A stretch of DNA of 64,000 nt from CADEED01 sp035502995 (GTDB lineage: Bacteria; Pseudomonadota; Gammaproteobacteria; Steroidobacterales; Steroidobacteraceae). The stretch's first letter is position 1. Every line of letters begins with the position of its first letter. Below, one piece after another: positions 44,931 to 53,411 of this stretch. Location: positions 1 to 64,000 of the forward strand of contig DATJTW010000022.1 of assembly GCA_035502995.1 (NCBI GenBank), read 5' to 3'. A model generated the notes under the pieces. That model saw only the letters and a program-made list of their open reading frames with translations. It was not told where the DNA came from and did no database searches. A program made the position numbers and the translations under genes.

Positions 44931-47903
44931 TTACGGTTTCGTCGTCGGATCCGGCTTCACGGCGCCGAGCCGCAGGAACAAGCGGTCGAACGTCAGCAGG
45001 TGGATGCCGCACAGCAGCCAGCCGACACTGGCCATCACGACGCCGGTGACCATCTTCGTCACGACCGAGCCCGGGTTCAGCGCCGGCTTGAGGCGTGCGA
45101 TCCAGGCTTTCGCCACCGGCAACGCGACGGCGAGCGCGATGGGGATCAGCAGCAACAGCACGTTGCGCGCGGCGTCGCCCAGCGGAATGCTCCACGGCAC
45201 GTGCACGTCATGGCGCCATAGATAGACGAGCCCCGCCAGCGCGCCGACTCCCAGCGTGCCGAGCAGCAGCACCCGCAACGCGTTCAGCCAGCGATTCAGG
45301 TACCAGACCTTGAACGCCAGGCGCGCACCCGTCTCGAGCTGGCGCAGCAGCGTCTCCGTGTCGCGCGTCGGCGTCTTCGCGCCCGAGCATGCGTCCTGCA
45401 CGGCGAAGAATCGCCATGGGCGGGTCGTCGGCGCTTCCGGCCGGCCGAGATTCGCCTTCGCCATCTGGTAGCCGCTGTACATCAGGCTCAGCGCCTCGCG
45501 GTCCGAGAACGAATCGAGGTCCGTGCGCAGGTCGGCCAGTGCCGCCTGGATGCGCCGCTCGATGCCGTAACTCGTCGTGTCGCCCGGCGCCGATGATGCA
45601 GTGACCGGCCCCGCGCCCGGTCGTGTCGACGCCGATTGCACGTCGCGTTCGAGCTCCTTGCGCAGGTGCAGGAAGCCGCACTGGCGCAGCTGCCCCGCAC
45701 GCACGCGTGCCTGCAGCTCCTGGTGTTGCGCGATGCGCACGCGCGCCTGCAACACCGAATTCGTCCGCAACGCGACGCCCAGTTCGCCGTGCGGCGGATT
45801 CGTCAGCGAGTCCATCTGGCCGCTGGCATCGCTGACGATCACGAGCTCGCAGTCCTGGTCGAGCAGCGCGCGCGTGCCTTGGTTGTCGTGGACACCGCCA
45901 TCCACCAACCGCACCGTGCGGTCCTTGAACAGACCCGGGATCACGATGGGTGTGAACAGCGACGGCACGCAGGATGACGCGGCGACCGCCGCGCCGAGCG
46001 GGTACTGCTGCCACTTCTCGGGCGCTTCGTTGAAGTACACCGCGTCGAGACGTTCCGTCGCGTCGGCGGTGGTGCCGTACGACTGCGGCTCGCCCATGTA
46101 CGACGCCGTGAACTGCCAGTTGCGGCCGGTGTTCAGCGTCGTCGCATTCAGCACGAGCATCGGCACCTTGGCGGCGCGACGCCAGTTCTCGGTGCGCGGC
46201 GAAAAGGAATCCTCGCGCCCGGTGTCCTTGTGCTTCGGGACGATGAACGCCTCGTTCAGCCAGCGTGGTGCATCCCCCTCCCCATCCTCGACGCGGGAAT
46301 ACAGGTGCTTCTCGTACAGCTCGCCGAGCCGCTGCGTGCGCGAATAGTGGCTGGGCCGGAAGATCATCAGCAGGTTCGACCACAGGCTCGCCGCGACGCG
46401 CATGCGGATGTTCTTCTGGACGCCGGCGAGGAACTGGTCCAGCAGGTCGATCACGATCTGCTCGTAATCCTCGCGCTCGATGCTGGCGTCCGGCTTCTGC
46501 TGGAGCAGCTTCCGCAGCAGTAGATAGTAGTGCGCGCCGACGATCGAGCCGCCGGACACGCAGGAGATGACCTCGACGTGCCGCAGCTGGTCGAGCTCCG
46601 CCAGTCGCGCCAGCATGCCGATGTGGAACAGCGACGCGCGGAAGCCGCCGCCCGACAGCGCGAGGCCGAGTTTGCCGAGCGAGCCGGCCCGGTCGTGCAG
46701 CGCCACGGCGCCGCGGAACGCGACCGCCAGTGTCGACTTCAGCAAGGCGTCGATGTCGGCGCTGCGTTCGGGTTGCAGCTGCTTGCGCAGGCGAGCGGAG
46801 CGCAGCAGTTGCGAGCCGGTCGATTCCAGCTCCCACGGGCTGGCGTCGCGGCGCTGCACCTCGAGCGCTTCGGCATCGAGAGCCGCCTTGTAGTCAGGAT
46901 CGGTGCAGGCCAGGCAGAAGGTCACGTCGAGCAACGTCGCAGGGATCCACCAGCCGTCGTCCTTCTTCGCCAGCGCCGGCAAGTCGCGCACCAGCCGGCG
47001 GCGTACCGCGTCGGCTTCGGCCAGGCGTTGACGGCGTTCTTCAGGCGCGACTTCCGGCGGGATCTCGAGCGCCAGCAGCTCGCAGACGTGCGCGACGTTG
47101 ATGCCGGTGAACGCGCCGGCATCGAAACCCTTGCGATCCGGGATCTTCAGCATGTGCTCGTAGCCGCGGCGGTAGTAAGCCAGCGCCAGCTCGAGATGCC
47201 CGCGCACGCGGCCCGCATCCCACAGGCGCTTGTGCACCGCGCCGCCGAGGCCGAGCGTCTCCGGGTCGTCGCAGCTGACGAGGTCGAGACGACACTTCTG
47301 CTCGAGGATCTTCAGCGCATCGCTCAATCGCGTATCGCCGGGAAGCGACGAGTCCTTGTACGTGCACAGCGCCAGCTTCTGCGCCAGCTCGAGATTCTCC
47401 TGCGCCACGTCGGCGGGGCTGCGGCCGCGTTGCGCGCGGTCGTTCAGCAATTCCGCGGCGCGCGACAGCGCCTCGCGCGCGTAACCGTAGGCGCCCTTGC
47501 GCTGCAGGAAGCGGAAGTACTGCTTGCAGGTGTCGAAATCGTCGTCCTCGCGCAGCGGCCACAACTCGCGCGCCGGCGAATCGTTGGCGGACAGCTCGAG
47601 CGGCACGACCTCGAACTCGCGTTTGCCGTTCGCGAGCGCGATCGTGACGCGGACGTCGAAGCGACCCCAGGTCTCGTTCTGGCTGATCTTCGAGTTCATC
47701 TTCAACTCGAAGCCGGTCTCCGCGTTGCTGACGACGCGGTTCGGGTTCGGGAAACAGGGATGCAGGCCGTAGATGACCGAGCGGATCTCGGAGAGCTGCG
47801 CGCCGTCGCGCGGCTCGAGGCGCAAGGTCCAGTCCCAGAGATCCTTGCCGTTGAAGGTGGAGGATTGTTTGACGACGAAGCGGTTGGTGGTCATGCGAGT
47901 CAC
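44931..47903 (-). CDS. pYEATS-TPR-patatin-transmembrane protein (predicted membrane-attacking or lipid-cleaving effector)
   Basis: 990 residues. (1) About 8-105: WDWTLRLEPRDGAQLSEIRSVIYGLHPCFPNPNR...WGRFDVRVTI resembles the prokaryotic YEATS sensor. (2) About 125-340: helical, with LALAYYRRGYEH...AFTGINVAHVCELLALE, like TPR/TRAFs-binding (DUF4071-like) regions. (3) About 410-690: patatin phospholipase, with oxyanion GGGFRAS (418-424), nucleophile S450 in SCVSGGSIVG (C instead of the usual first G) and catalytic Asp in VDGGVHDNQG (D668). (4) Three membrane helices near 875-896, 911-930, 950-971. GTG at 47903 overlaps the previous stop; ATG 47894 is an alternative. Role in defence is inferred. 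Confidence 0.85.
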   Translation of the reverse strand: MTRMTTNRFVVKQSSTFNGKDLWDWTLRLEPRDGAQLSEIRSVIYGLHPCFPNPNRVVSNAETGFELKMNSKISQNETWGRFDVRVTIALANGKREFEVVPLELSANDSPARELWPLREDDDFDTCKQYFRFLQRKGAYGYAREALSRAAELLNDRAQRGRSPADVAQENLELAQKLALCTYKDSSLPGDTRLSDALKILEQKCRLDLVSCDDPETLGLGGAVHKRLWDAGRVRGHLELALAYYRRGYEHMLKIPDRKGFDAGAFTGINVAHVCELLALEIPPEVAPEERRQRLAEADAVRRRLVRDLPALAKKDDGWWIPATLLDVTFCLACTDPDYKAALDAEALEVQRRDASPWELESTGSQLLRSARLRKQLQPERSADIDALLKSTLAVAFRGAVALHDRAGSLGKLGLALSGGGFRASLFHIGMLARLAELDQLRHVEVISCVSGGSIVGAHYYLLLRKLLQQKPDASIEREDYEQIVIDLLDQFLAGVQKNIRMRVAASLWSNLLMIFRPSHYSRTQRLGELYEKHLYSRVEDGEGDAPRWLNEAFIVPKHKDTGREDSFSPRTENWRRAAKVPMLVLNATTLNTGRNWQFTASYMGEPQSYGTTADATERLDAVYFNEAPEKWQQYPLGAAVAASSCVPSLFTPIVIPGLFKDRTVRLVDGGVHDNQGTRALLDQDCELVIVSDASGQMDSLTNPPHGELGVALRTNSVLQARVRIAQHQELQARVRAGQLRQCGFLHLRKELERDVQSASTRPGAGPVTASSAPGDTTSYGIERRIQAALADLRTDLDSFSDREALSLMYSGYQMAKANLGRPEAPTTRPWRFFAVQDACSGAKTPTRDTETLLRQLETGARLAFKVWYLNRWLNALRVLLLGTLGVGALAGLVYLWRHDVHVPWSIPLGDAARNVLLLLIPIALAVALPVAKAWIARLKPALNPGSVVTKMVTGVVMASVGWLLCGIHLLTFDRLFLRLGAVKPDPTTKP

Positions 47904-48673
47904 TGCAACTTGCAGGTCGTTGCGATTCCGGCGCCGCGCATGGCTTCTTGCGCCGAGAACGCGGCGGCGCCCACGCGCTCTTCAGTCGGCGTGTCGACAC
48001 CGCTGCCGCTGATGAGGCCGACGAGTCCTTGCAGGGAACAGAAACGTGCCCTCAGGTTCGGCTGGAAGACTTTTTCGAAGTCTTCCGGCAACGACGCGGC
48101 GGCAGCGTGCTGGTCGACGACCAGCTTCAATGTGCTGGCCGTGTCGAGTGCGGTCTGGATGGCCGTCGGCAATTCCGCCGGTTTCAATTTGCGTTTCAGA
48201 TCGTTCAGCCTTTCCGCCGCATCCGCATGGCTGTCGAGAGTCGCGAGACCTGGACCGAGACGCAGGACGACGCAGTCGCCCGACTGCGCGGCGCCGCCGC
48301 CAGGCAACTTGTCGCAGGCAGAGATCCCCTTGTCGCTGAGCGACAGCAATCGGTTGTTGGTCGGCGGCCCGGCGCTCCACGCGGCGATCGCAGCAATCTG
48401 GTACAAGCTCGCCGCCGCGGATGGCTTCGCTGCCGCCTCGGCGGCATCGCCTTCCTTTCGGGCGGTATCGGAGATGTCAGCCAGCTTCGACGTCAACGAT
48501 GCCATGACGTCCGCCGACGGCGGCGGCGTCGCGTCCCTCTGGCGGATCAGGTCTATCAACTGATTGTTCAGCGCGATGATGTCGACCGAGTTCTTGAGCG
48601 ACCCCGTCGGACAGCCCGTGAGCAGCACGCTGAGCGCGCCAACCGCCAACAACACCGGCACGATCTTCTTCAT
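47900..48673 (-). CDS. predicted lipoprotein of unknown function
   Basis: 257 residues. A type II signal peptide ends in the lipobox LLTGC with acylated Cys at 21. The rest is helical with Ala/Leu-rich segments and no recognised domain; Cys residues appear in ISACDKL, SGDCVVL, RFCSLQG and TTCKLQ, possibly disulphides. It overlaps both neighbours by 4 bases (ATGA with the upstream gene, GTGA with the patatin gene), so it belongs to the four-gene unit. It would sit on the periplasmic face of the inner or outer membrane. Confidence 0.75.
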   Translation of the reverse strand: MKKIVPVLLAVGALSVLLTGCPTGSLKNSVDIIALNNQLIDLIRQRDATPPPSADVMASLTSKLADISDTARKEGDAAEAAAKPSAAASLYQIAAIAAWSAGPPTNNRLLSLSDKGISACDKLPGGGAAQSGDCVVLRLGPGLATLDSHADAAERLNDLKRKLKPAELPTAIQTALDTASTLKLVVDQHAAAASLPEDFEKVFQPNLRARFCSLQGLVGLISGSGVDTPTEERVGAAAFSAQEAMRGAGIATTCKLQ

Positions 48674-50508
48674 GACGAAACTCCGGCGGCCGTCGCGAGC
48701 GCCGCATTGATGATCCGGTCGTCGAGGGGATCCGGCAGCGCGCCGGTGTCGATCACCTGCGTGATCAGCACGCGATACAGGCACAGCCATTCCTTGCTTC
48801 CGTAGATTCCCATCTTCGTGGCCACGAGCTCGGTGAGCTGCGCGGCGAGTTGTTTCACCTTGGCCGAGTTCAGCAATGCGGCGGTCGCCTGGCTGGCGCT
48901 CGCCGAGATCGCCGTGATCAATGCCTCGCGCAGCGTCTCACCGAACAACACGGTGCCGCCGGCGCGCGCACCCTGCTGCCAGCGGGCATTCGCCACCGCC
49001 AGCAGGTCCTGCAGCAGCGTCGAAAGCAACGTGTTCGTCGCCGTGCCGGGCTGCACGCCGAGCAACCGTCCGGGGTTCGCGGCCACTTCCGCAGCAGCGA
49101 CGCTGACGATCGACATCCAGTCTTCCCGCGACAGCAACAGGTTTTCGTCGGCCGCCATCGCCGCGGCGATGGAGCCGACCAGCGCGTTCACTTCCGGATT
49201 GTCCGTCGTCGTGATCATGCCCGGCGTACCGGCAATCTGCGTCACGATGATGCGCACGAACGATTCGAGCGTCGCCGGGCTCGCCAGCATCCGCAACGCG
49301 CCTTTGTCGCCGGTGCGCAGGGCGGTCGACGTTGCGGCGACCACGGGCGTGAGAATCCGCGACACGACGTTCTCCCACGAACCGCCGGCGTCGAGACGCG
49401 CACCGACGGCGCGCGCCGCGGCGTCGAGCGTGACCGCGCCGAGCTGCGCCAGCAGGTCGCGATCGAACGGCGGCGAGTGCTGATCGGCGACCGCGACGAG
49501 GTCCTTGAAAACGGCGGTTATCAGCTGGTCGGTGGCGTTCGCCGCCTTGCCGACGAACAGTTCCGGTCGCGCGGCGGCGAAGGCCAGCGTCGCCTTGTAG
49601 ATCTCCACGGCACCGGCGCGCGAGAACGTGCGCTCGATGCCGAGATCCGCCGCCTTGAGTAGATAGGCGCCGGTGAGCGGCCCGAGCAGGCCGTCGTCGC
49701 CGAACCGGCTGCCGAAGAAAGCGCGCGGATCCTGCGCGACTATCTTCATGCCCGCGGACGTCACCGGCCCGAGCAACGAGTCCATCACGTTGCGCCAGTC
49801 GACCTGCTTCGCCAATGTGTCGGGGAATGCGGCGACCAGCGTCGGCAACGTGCCCTTCACCAGCTGTTGCACGTGGGACTGGTCGATCAGCGCGTCGGGG
49901 TGCTCGCTCAACGCACCGAGCGCGGACTTCAGGAACATGCCGGCGAGCCGTTCGCCGAGCTGGTTGCGCGGGCCGAGCTGGTCCGTGTCGTCCGGGATGA
50001 ACGCGGCGATGTTCGCCGCCAACGCCTTGACGAGCACTTCGGCGTTGCCGCCGACGCCGAACAGGCGCGGATCCTGCGCGGCCGCTTCTGCGGCCACATC
50101 GACGATCGTCAACACGACCTTGGCCAGCGGCCCCGGCGGTTTCTCGCCCTGCGCCCACTGCCGGATCATCCACTGACCGGCGAACTCGTCGGCCAGCGGC
50201 TGGACCTTGCTGTCGAGCGCCGCCTGCGCGCGCGCGTATTCCGCGACGAGGATGTCGAAATCCCCGACGACCGGCGGCGCACCCGCTTTCTTGGTGAAGG
50301 ACTCCCAGGCCGGACGCGCCTCGGCGCTCAACATCGCCTTGTTGATCACGAAGAAGCCGCGGACCATTTCCTCGTTGGGAAACGTGACCGTCTTGAACAT
50401 CGGCAACAGGATGTCGCGTTCGCGCGCGTACTGACCGAAGGCCTGTTCGCCGGCGCGGCCGAGCCGGATCGCGGCGCGCACGGCCATGAGGATCAGGGTG
50501 GGATTCAT
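48670..50508 (-). CDS. large helical-repeat protein of unknown family
   Basis: 612 residues, mostly helical and Ala/Leu-rich, with no signal peptide beyond a weakly hydrophobic N-terminus. A degenerate unit recurs at about 131-170, 302-341 and 464-505, with a weaker copy near 241-285: a helix ending 'AA...A..P..LfGv', a short turn, then 'A..LL...l.dLlAVA' (for example PRLFGVGGNAEVLVKALAAN, PELFVGKAANATDQLITAVF, GRLLGVQPGTATNTLLSTLL). This suggests a repeat scaffold. Overlaps both neighbours by 4 bases. Function unknown; position implies a partner of the membrane and patatin proteins. Confidence 0.75.
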   Translation of the reverse strand: MNPTLILMAVRAAIRLGRAGEQAFGQYARERDILLPMFKTVTFPNEEMVRGFFVINKAMLSAEARPAWESFTKKAGAPPVVGDFDILVAEYARAQAALDSKVQPLADEFAGQWMIRQWAQGEKPPGPLAKVVLTIVDVAAEAAAQDPRLFGVGGNAEVLVKALAANIAAFIPDDTDQLGPRNQLGERLAGMFLKSALGALSEHPDALIDQSHVQQLVKGTLPTLVAAFPDTLAKQVDWRNVMDSLLGPVTSAGMKIVAQDPRAFFGSRFGDDGLLGPLTGAYLLKAADLGIERTFSRAGAVEIYKATLAFAAARPELFVGKAANATDQLITAVFKDLVAVADQHSPPFDRDLLAQLGAVTLDAAARAVGARLDAGGSWENVVSRILTPVVAATSTALRTGDKGALRMLASPATLESFVRIIVTQIAGTPGMITTTDNPEVNALVGSIAAAMAADENLLLSREDWMSIVSVAAAEVAANPGRLLGVQPGTATNTLLSTLLQDLLAVANARWQQGARAGGTVLFGETLREALITAISASASQATAALLNSAKVKQLAAQLTELVATKMGIYGSKEWLCLYRVLITQVIDTGALPDPLDDRIINAALATAAGVSS

Positions 50509-51725
50509 GAGCCGGTTCTCCCGACCGGGCGTCCGGTCGTCGACAGAAGGATTCGCGCGCGTGCGGGACGCGCGGCGTTGATCGCGACCTTGAAGGCATC
50601 GACGGGCGTGGTGGGTGGCGCCGTCGCGCCGACGACCACGACCGGCGCCGGTTTGTCGCTCGCCGTCTCCTGCTTGAGCACGCCGAGCGCGCGCGCCGTG
50701 CGGGCGAGTCCGCGCGCGAGGTCGAACCAGAAGGGAGCGCCGAGGCCGATCATCGCGCCGGCCAGGATCACCGAGAAGAACCACGACAGACCGGCCAGAG
50801 AAGTGAACCGGATCCAGAGGGCCCCGACGCCTTCCTCGGTCCCGGGTTTGCCGGCCTGCACCTGACTGCAGCGTTCATCCTCGTAGACCCGCTTTGCCGG
50901 CTGGGGACCGTTCGCATCTGTCGACGCCGCGACATCTTTCCAGCGCCGGCAGAACGGAAAGACGTCGGTCGTGATAGCCAACCCGGTATCGCGCAGCTCC
51001 CCGATGCTGCCCTGTGCCTCTTGCAGTGCCTTCTTGAAGTTTTCGAACTCCGGTTCGGTCAGACCCCCGTTGTTCTTGAGCGCAGTGAGCTCGGCGAGCC
51101 GTTGCACGATGTCGACCGGGCGTTGCGCGCTCTCGTCCACCGCACCACCGTACTTCTCGATGATCTTGCTGGTCAGCGACTTGTCGGCCACCAGCGATTT
51201 CGCCAGCTGGATGGCATCGATGTTGGCGACGAACGCCAGCACCAGCGACAGGCTCATGCACCAGAACCGCGCGTGGTCCTGGAACCGCTGCGTGCTGGCA
51301 GCGCCAAACCGGTCGAACTTCATCGCGAGATCGTTGATGGCGTTGTCGACATACTCGCTGCCGCCGCGCGCGATCGCCTTGCCCACGTCGGTGTCGGCGA
51401 GGCGATCGGCGAACTGCATCATCGTCATCGACGCGAGCTGGTCGGACTGTACCCGCTCGCGCACGACGTTGTTCTTGTCTTCGTAGGCTTGGTTGCGCGT
51501 GACCGTGTCAAGGAAGCGTTCGCGCGCCTGCCCGATCGTGACGCCGCGCAACAGGTGCCCGACGCGTGGCTTCAGCACCTCGTCGAACAGTCGCGCCATC
51601 ATGAGGCGGAAGGATTTCTCCCGTGTCAGCAGTACCTTGTACGCGGACTCCATCACCAGCGTGACGATGGTCGCCAGCACGAACATGATGAGCGAGAACG
51701 CCAGCGCGGCTTCGATCCATCTCAT
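50505..51725 (-). CDS. three-helix membrane protein with a SHOCT-like motif
   Basis: 406 residues. TM1 at about 7-28, TM2 at about 154-172, TM3 at about 308-335. Between TM2 and TM3, residues 206-236 (DIVQRLAELTALKNNGGLTEPEFENFKKAL) match the SHOCT pattern of a short helix, 'G.lTe.EFe.kK' and a second helix. The N-terminal loop is charged and helical; the C-terminal ~70 residues are Ala/Pro/Arg-rich. First gene of the four-gene coupled unit. ATG at 51725 gives a clean first membrane helix. Confidence 0.75.
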   Translation of the reverse strand: MRWIEAALAFSLIMFVLATIVTLVMESAYKVLLTREKSFRLMMARLFDEVLKPRVGHLLRGVTIGQARERFLDTVTRNQAYEDKNNVVRERVQSDQLASMTMMQFADRLADTDVGKAIARGGSEYVDNAINDLAMKFDRFGAASTQRFQDHARFWCMSLSLVLAFVANIDAIQLAKSLVADKSLTSKIIEKYGGAVDESAQRPVDIVQRLAELTALKNNGGLTEPEFENFKKALQEAQGSIGELRDTGLAITTDVFPFCRRWKDVAASTDANGPQPAKRVYEDERCSQVQAGKPGTEEGVGALWIRFTSLAGLSWFFSVILAGAMIGLGAPFWFDLARGLARTARALGVLKQETASDKPAPVVVVGATAPPTTPVDAFKVAINAARPARARILLSTTGRPVGRTGS

Positions 51726-51947
51726 GGAGCACCCCTTGCAGGTCGCGTCACGGGACGGACCCTTATCCTTGTTCCTGTCGCGAGAGCCGCGCCCATTCCA
51801 CCGCCGGCGGACGGCAATCGGCTGCGCCGCTCGTTGCTGCATCGCCATTCGGATCGAGAGTGCCGCGTCCGCGCCAGTCTCGGGCTAGCTATCGGGGAGC
51901 GGCGCGGGGATGTTGCGCCGGGAGCGCGAATCACACAACCGGAATGT

Positions 51948-53345
51948 TCAGCGCGACTGATCCCGCTGGCGCTGCACCAATCGAGTCGCCAGTTGCCCGA
52001 TGTCGTCGAACTCGAAGATCACGCCCGTCGTCTGGAGATGTTCGCCGGGAATCACGATCCAGCTGTGCACGGACCCCCGGTCGAGTCTCACCAGGACGGA
52101 ATCCCGCGCGTGCAGCAGCTCGAAGAACTGCCAGTTGAACGACGAAGCCTGGCCGGCATCGATGTAGCTCTCGAAGAAGACGACGGTGCGCGAACGACGC
52201 AGCGCCTTCGCGAGGCGTGATTTCACCACGGCGTTCGACGCGAGCTCGTCCGCGGGCAGCTCCAGCATTTCCTGGTCGAGAAACGGTCGGCATCCGGCGG
52301 CCTGCAATCCGGCAGCGAGTTCGCGGGCCTGCGCCGCGAAGCGGCCATGCCGATAGCTGATGAAGAAATCGAATTCCCCGTTGGCGTCCCAAGCGTCCTC
52401 GACGGATTCCAGCGAATAGGCGTCGGGAATGCCCCAGTCGCGCATGGGCTGAGCGAATACGGGATCCGATCGGAACACCAGGTGATCGGTCGCCGTGCGC
52501 CCCGTGCCATCTCGAGCCAACGGATCGGCGCCGGCGTCGAGGAGCCGGCGGACCACCGGCAATGCTCTCGCGTCGGCGGCTTCGTGCAGCGCCGTCAGCC
52601 CATCGCTGCTCTGCGCATGCACGTTCGCACCACGCGACAGCAACAGTTCGACGATGGCCAACGATCCATGGCCGGCTGCCAGCATCAGCGGAGTTTCGCG
52701 CGCCAGGCCGGATTCGATGTCCGCACCTGCTTCAAGCAGCATCTCGACGATCTCGGCCGAACCACCGGAGATCGCGCTGTAGAGCACGCTGCGTTTCTGT
52801 TCGATGCGGGTCGCGTCTGCGCCATCGCGCAGCAACATCCATACGACGTCGGTCATGCAGCCATCAGCCGCGCCGTGCAAGACGGTCAGCTGAAATTGGT
52901 GAACATCGACGATGGCCCCGACATCCGCGCCGCACTGGAGCAACAAGCACACCGTGCGATCGTCGCGCGTGTGAAGCGCGAGGCTCATGAGCTTGATGCG
53001 CGGGTGACGCTCGACGGTCGAATCCGGATCGACTCCCGAGCGCATGAATTCGACGAATCTCGTCACGCTCGCAGCCCCGAGTCCGACGAATTCATCGTCG
53101 TCGAGCCGACGCAGCGGGCGTCCTCGCCGCCACTCCCGGCCGGCGTCCATCAGTCGCCGCGTCAGTGCGGCGTCACGAGCCCGCGCCGCGAGGAGCAGCG
53201 CGCATTCCTGCGAGTTTCGATCGACGAGCGTGGGATCGGCGCCCTGGGCCAGCAACGAGTCGACGGCAGGCAGATCGCCACCGGCGACGGCGCGGAGCAG
53301 TGAGGTTTTCCCATCTTCGCCAAACGCGTCGATGTCGGCCGCCAT
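51948..53345 (-). CDS. ankyrin-repeat and TIR-domain protein
   Basis: 465 residues. Ankyrin repeats span about 10-290 (for example TSLLRAVAGGDLPAVDSLLAQGADP, SVLYSAISGGSAEIVEMLLEAGAD, TPLMLAAGHGSLAIVELLLSRGAN, TALHEAADARALPVVRRLLDAGAD). The C-terminal TIR domain starts at FDFFISYRHGRFAAQARELAAGLQAAGCRPFLD (about 325-357), continues with ALRRSRTVVFFESYIDAGQASSFNWQFFELL, where E409 is the likely NADase glutamate. ATG at 53345 with AAGGAGGG. Such proteins act as conflict sensors whose TIR depletes NAD+ or signals; here the trigger is unknown. 222 bases separate it from the four-gene unit. Confidence 0.85.
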   Translation of the reverse strand: MAADIDAFGEDGKTSLLRAVAGGDLPAVDSLLAQGADPTLVDRNSQECALLLAARARDAALTRRLMDAGREWRRGRPLRRLDDDEFVGLGAASVTRFVEFMRSGVDPDSTVERHPRIKLMSLALHTRDDRTVCLLLQCGADVGAIVDVHQFQLTVLHGAADGCMTDVVWMLLRDGADATRIEQKRSVLYSAISGGSAEIVEMLLEAGADIESGLARETPLMLAAGHGSLAIVELLLSRGANVHAQSSDGLTALHEAADARALPVVRRLLDAGADPLARDGTGRTATDHLVFRSDPVFAQPMRDWGIPDAYSLESVEDAWDANGEFDFFISYRHGRFAAQARELAAGLQAAGCRPFLDQEMLELPADELASNAVVKSRLAKALRRSRTVVFFESYIDAGQASSFNWQFFELLHARDSVLVRLDRGSVHSWIVIPGEHLQTTGVIFEFDDIGQLATRLVQRQRDQSR

Positions 53346-53347
53346 CG

Positions 53348-53363
53348 CACCCTCCTTCGGGTG
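53348..53363 (-). promoter_or_regulatory. hairpin holding the Shine-Dalgarno of the ankyrin-TIR gene
   Basis: CACCC (53348-53352) pairs with GGGTG (53359-53363) around TCCTTC. On the transcript the AAGGAGG ribosome-binding site spans the loop and one arm, so the structure could hide it and keep a toxic protein low. Confidence 0.4.
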
Positions 53364-53411
53364 GGCAGCCTAACATCTGCATCGGAACGACCGGGGATCC
53401 CGGCGAGGAAT

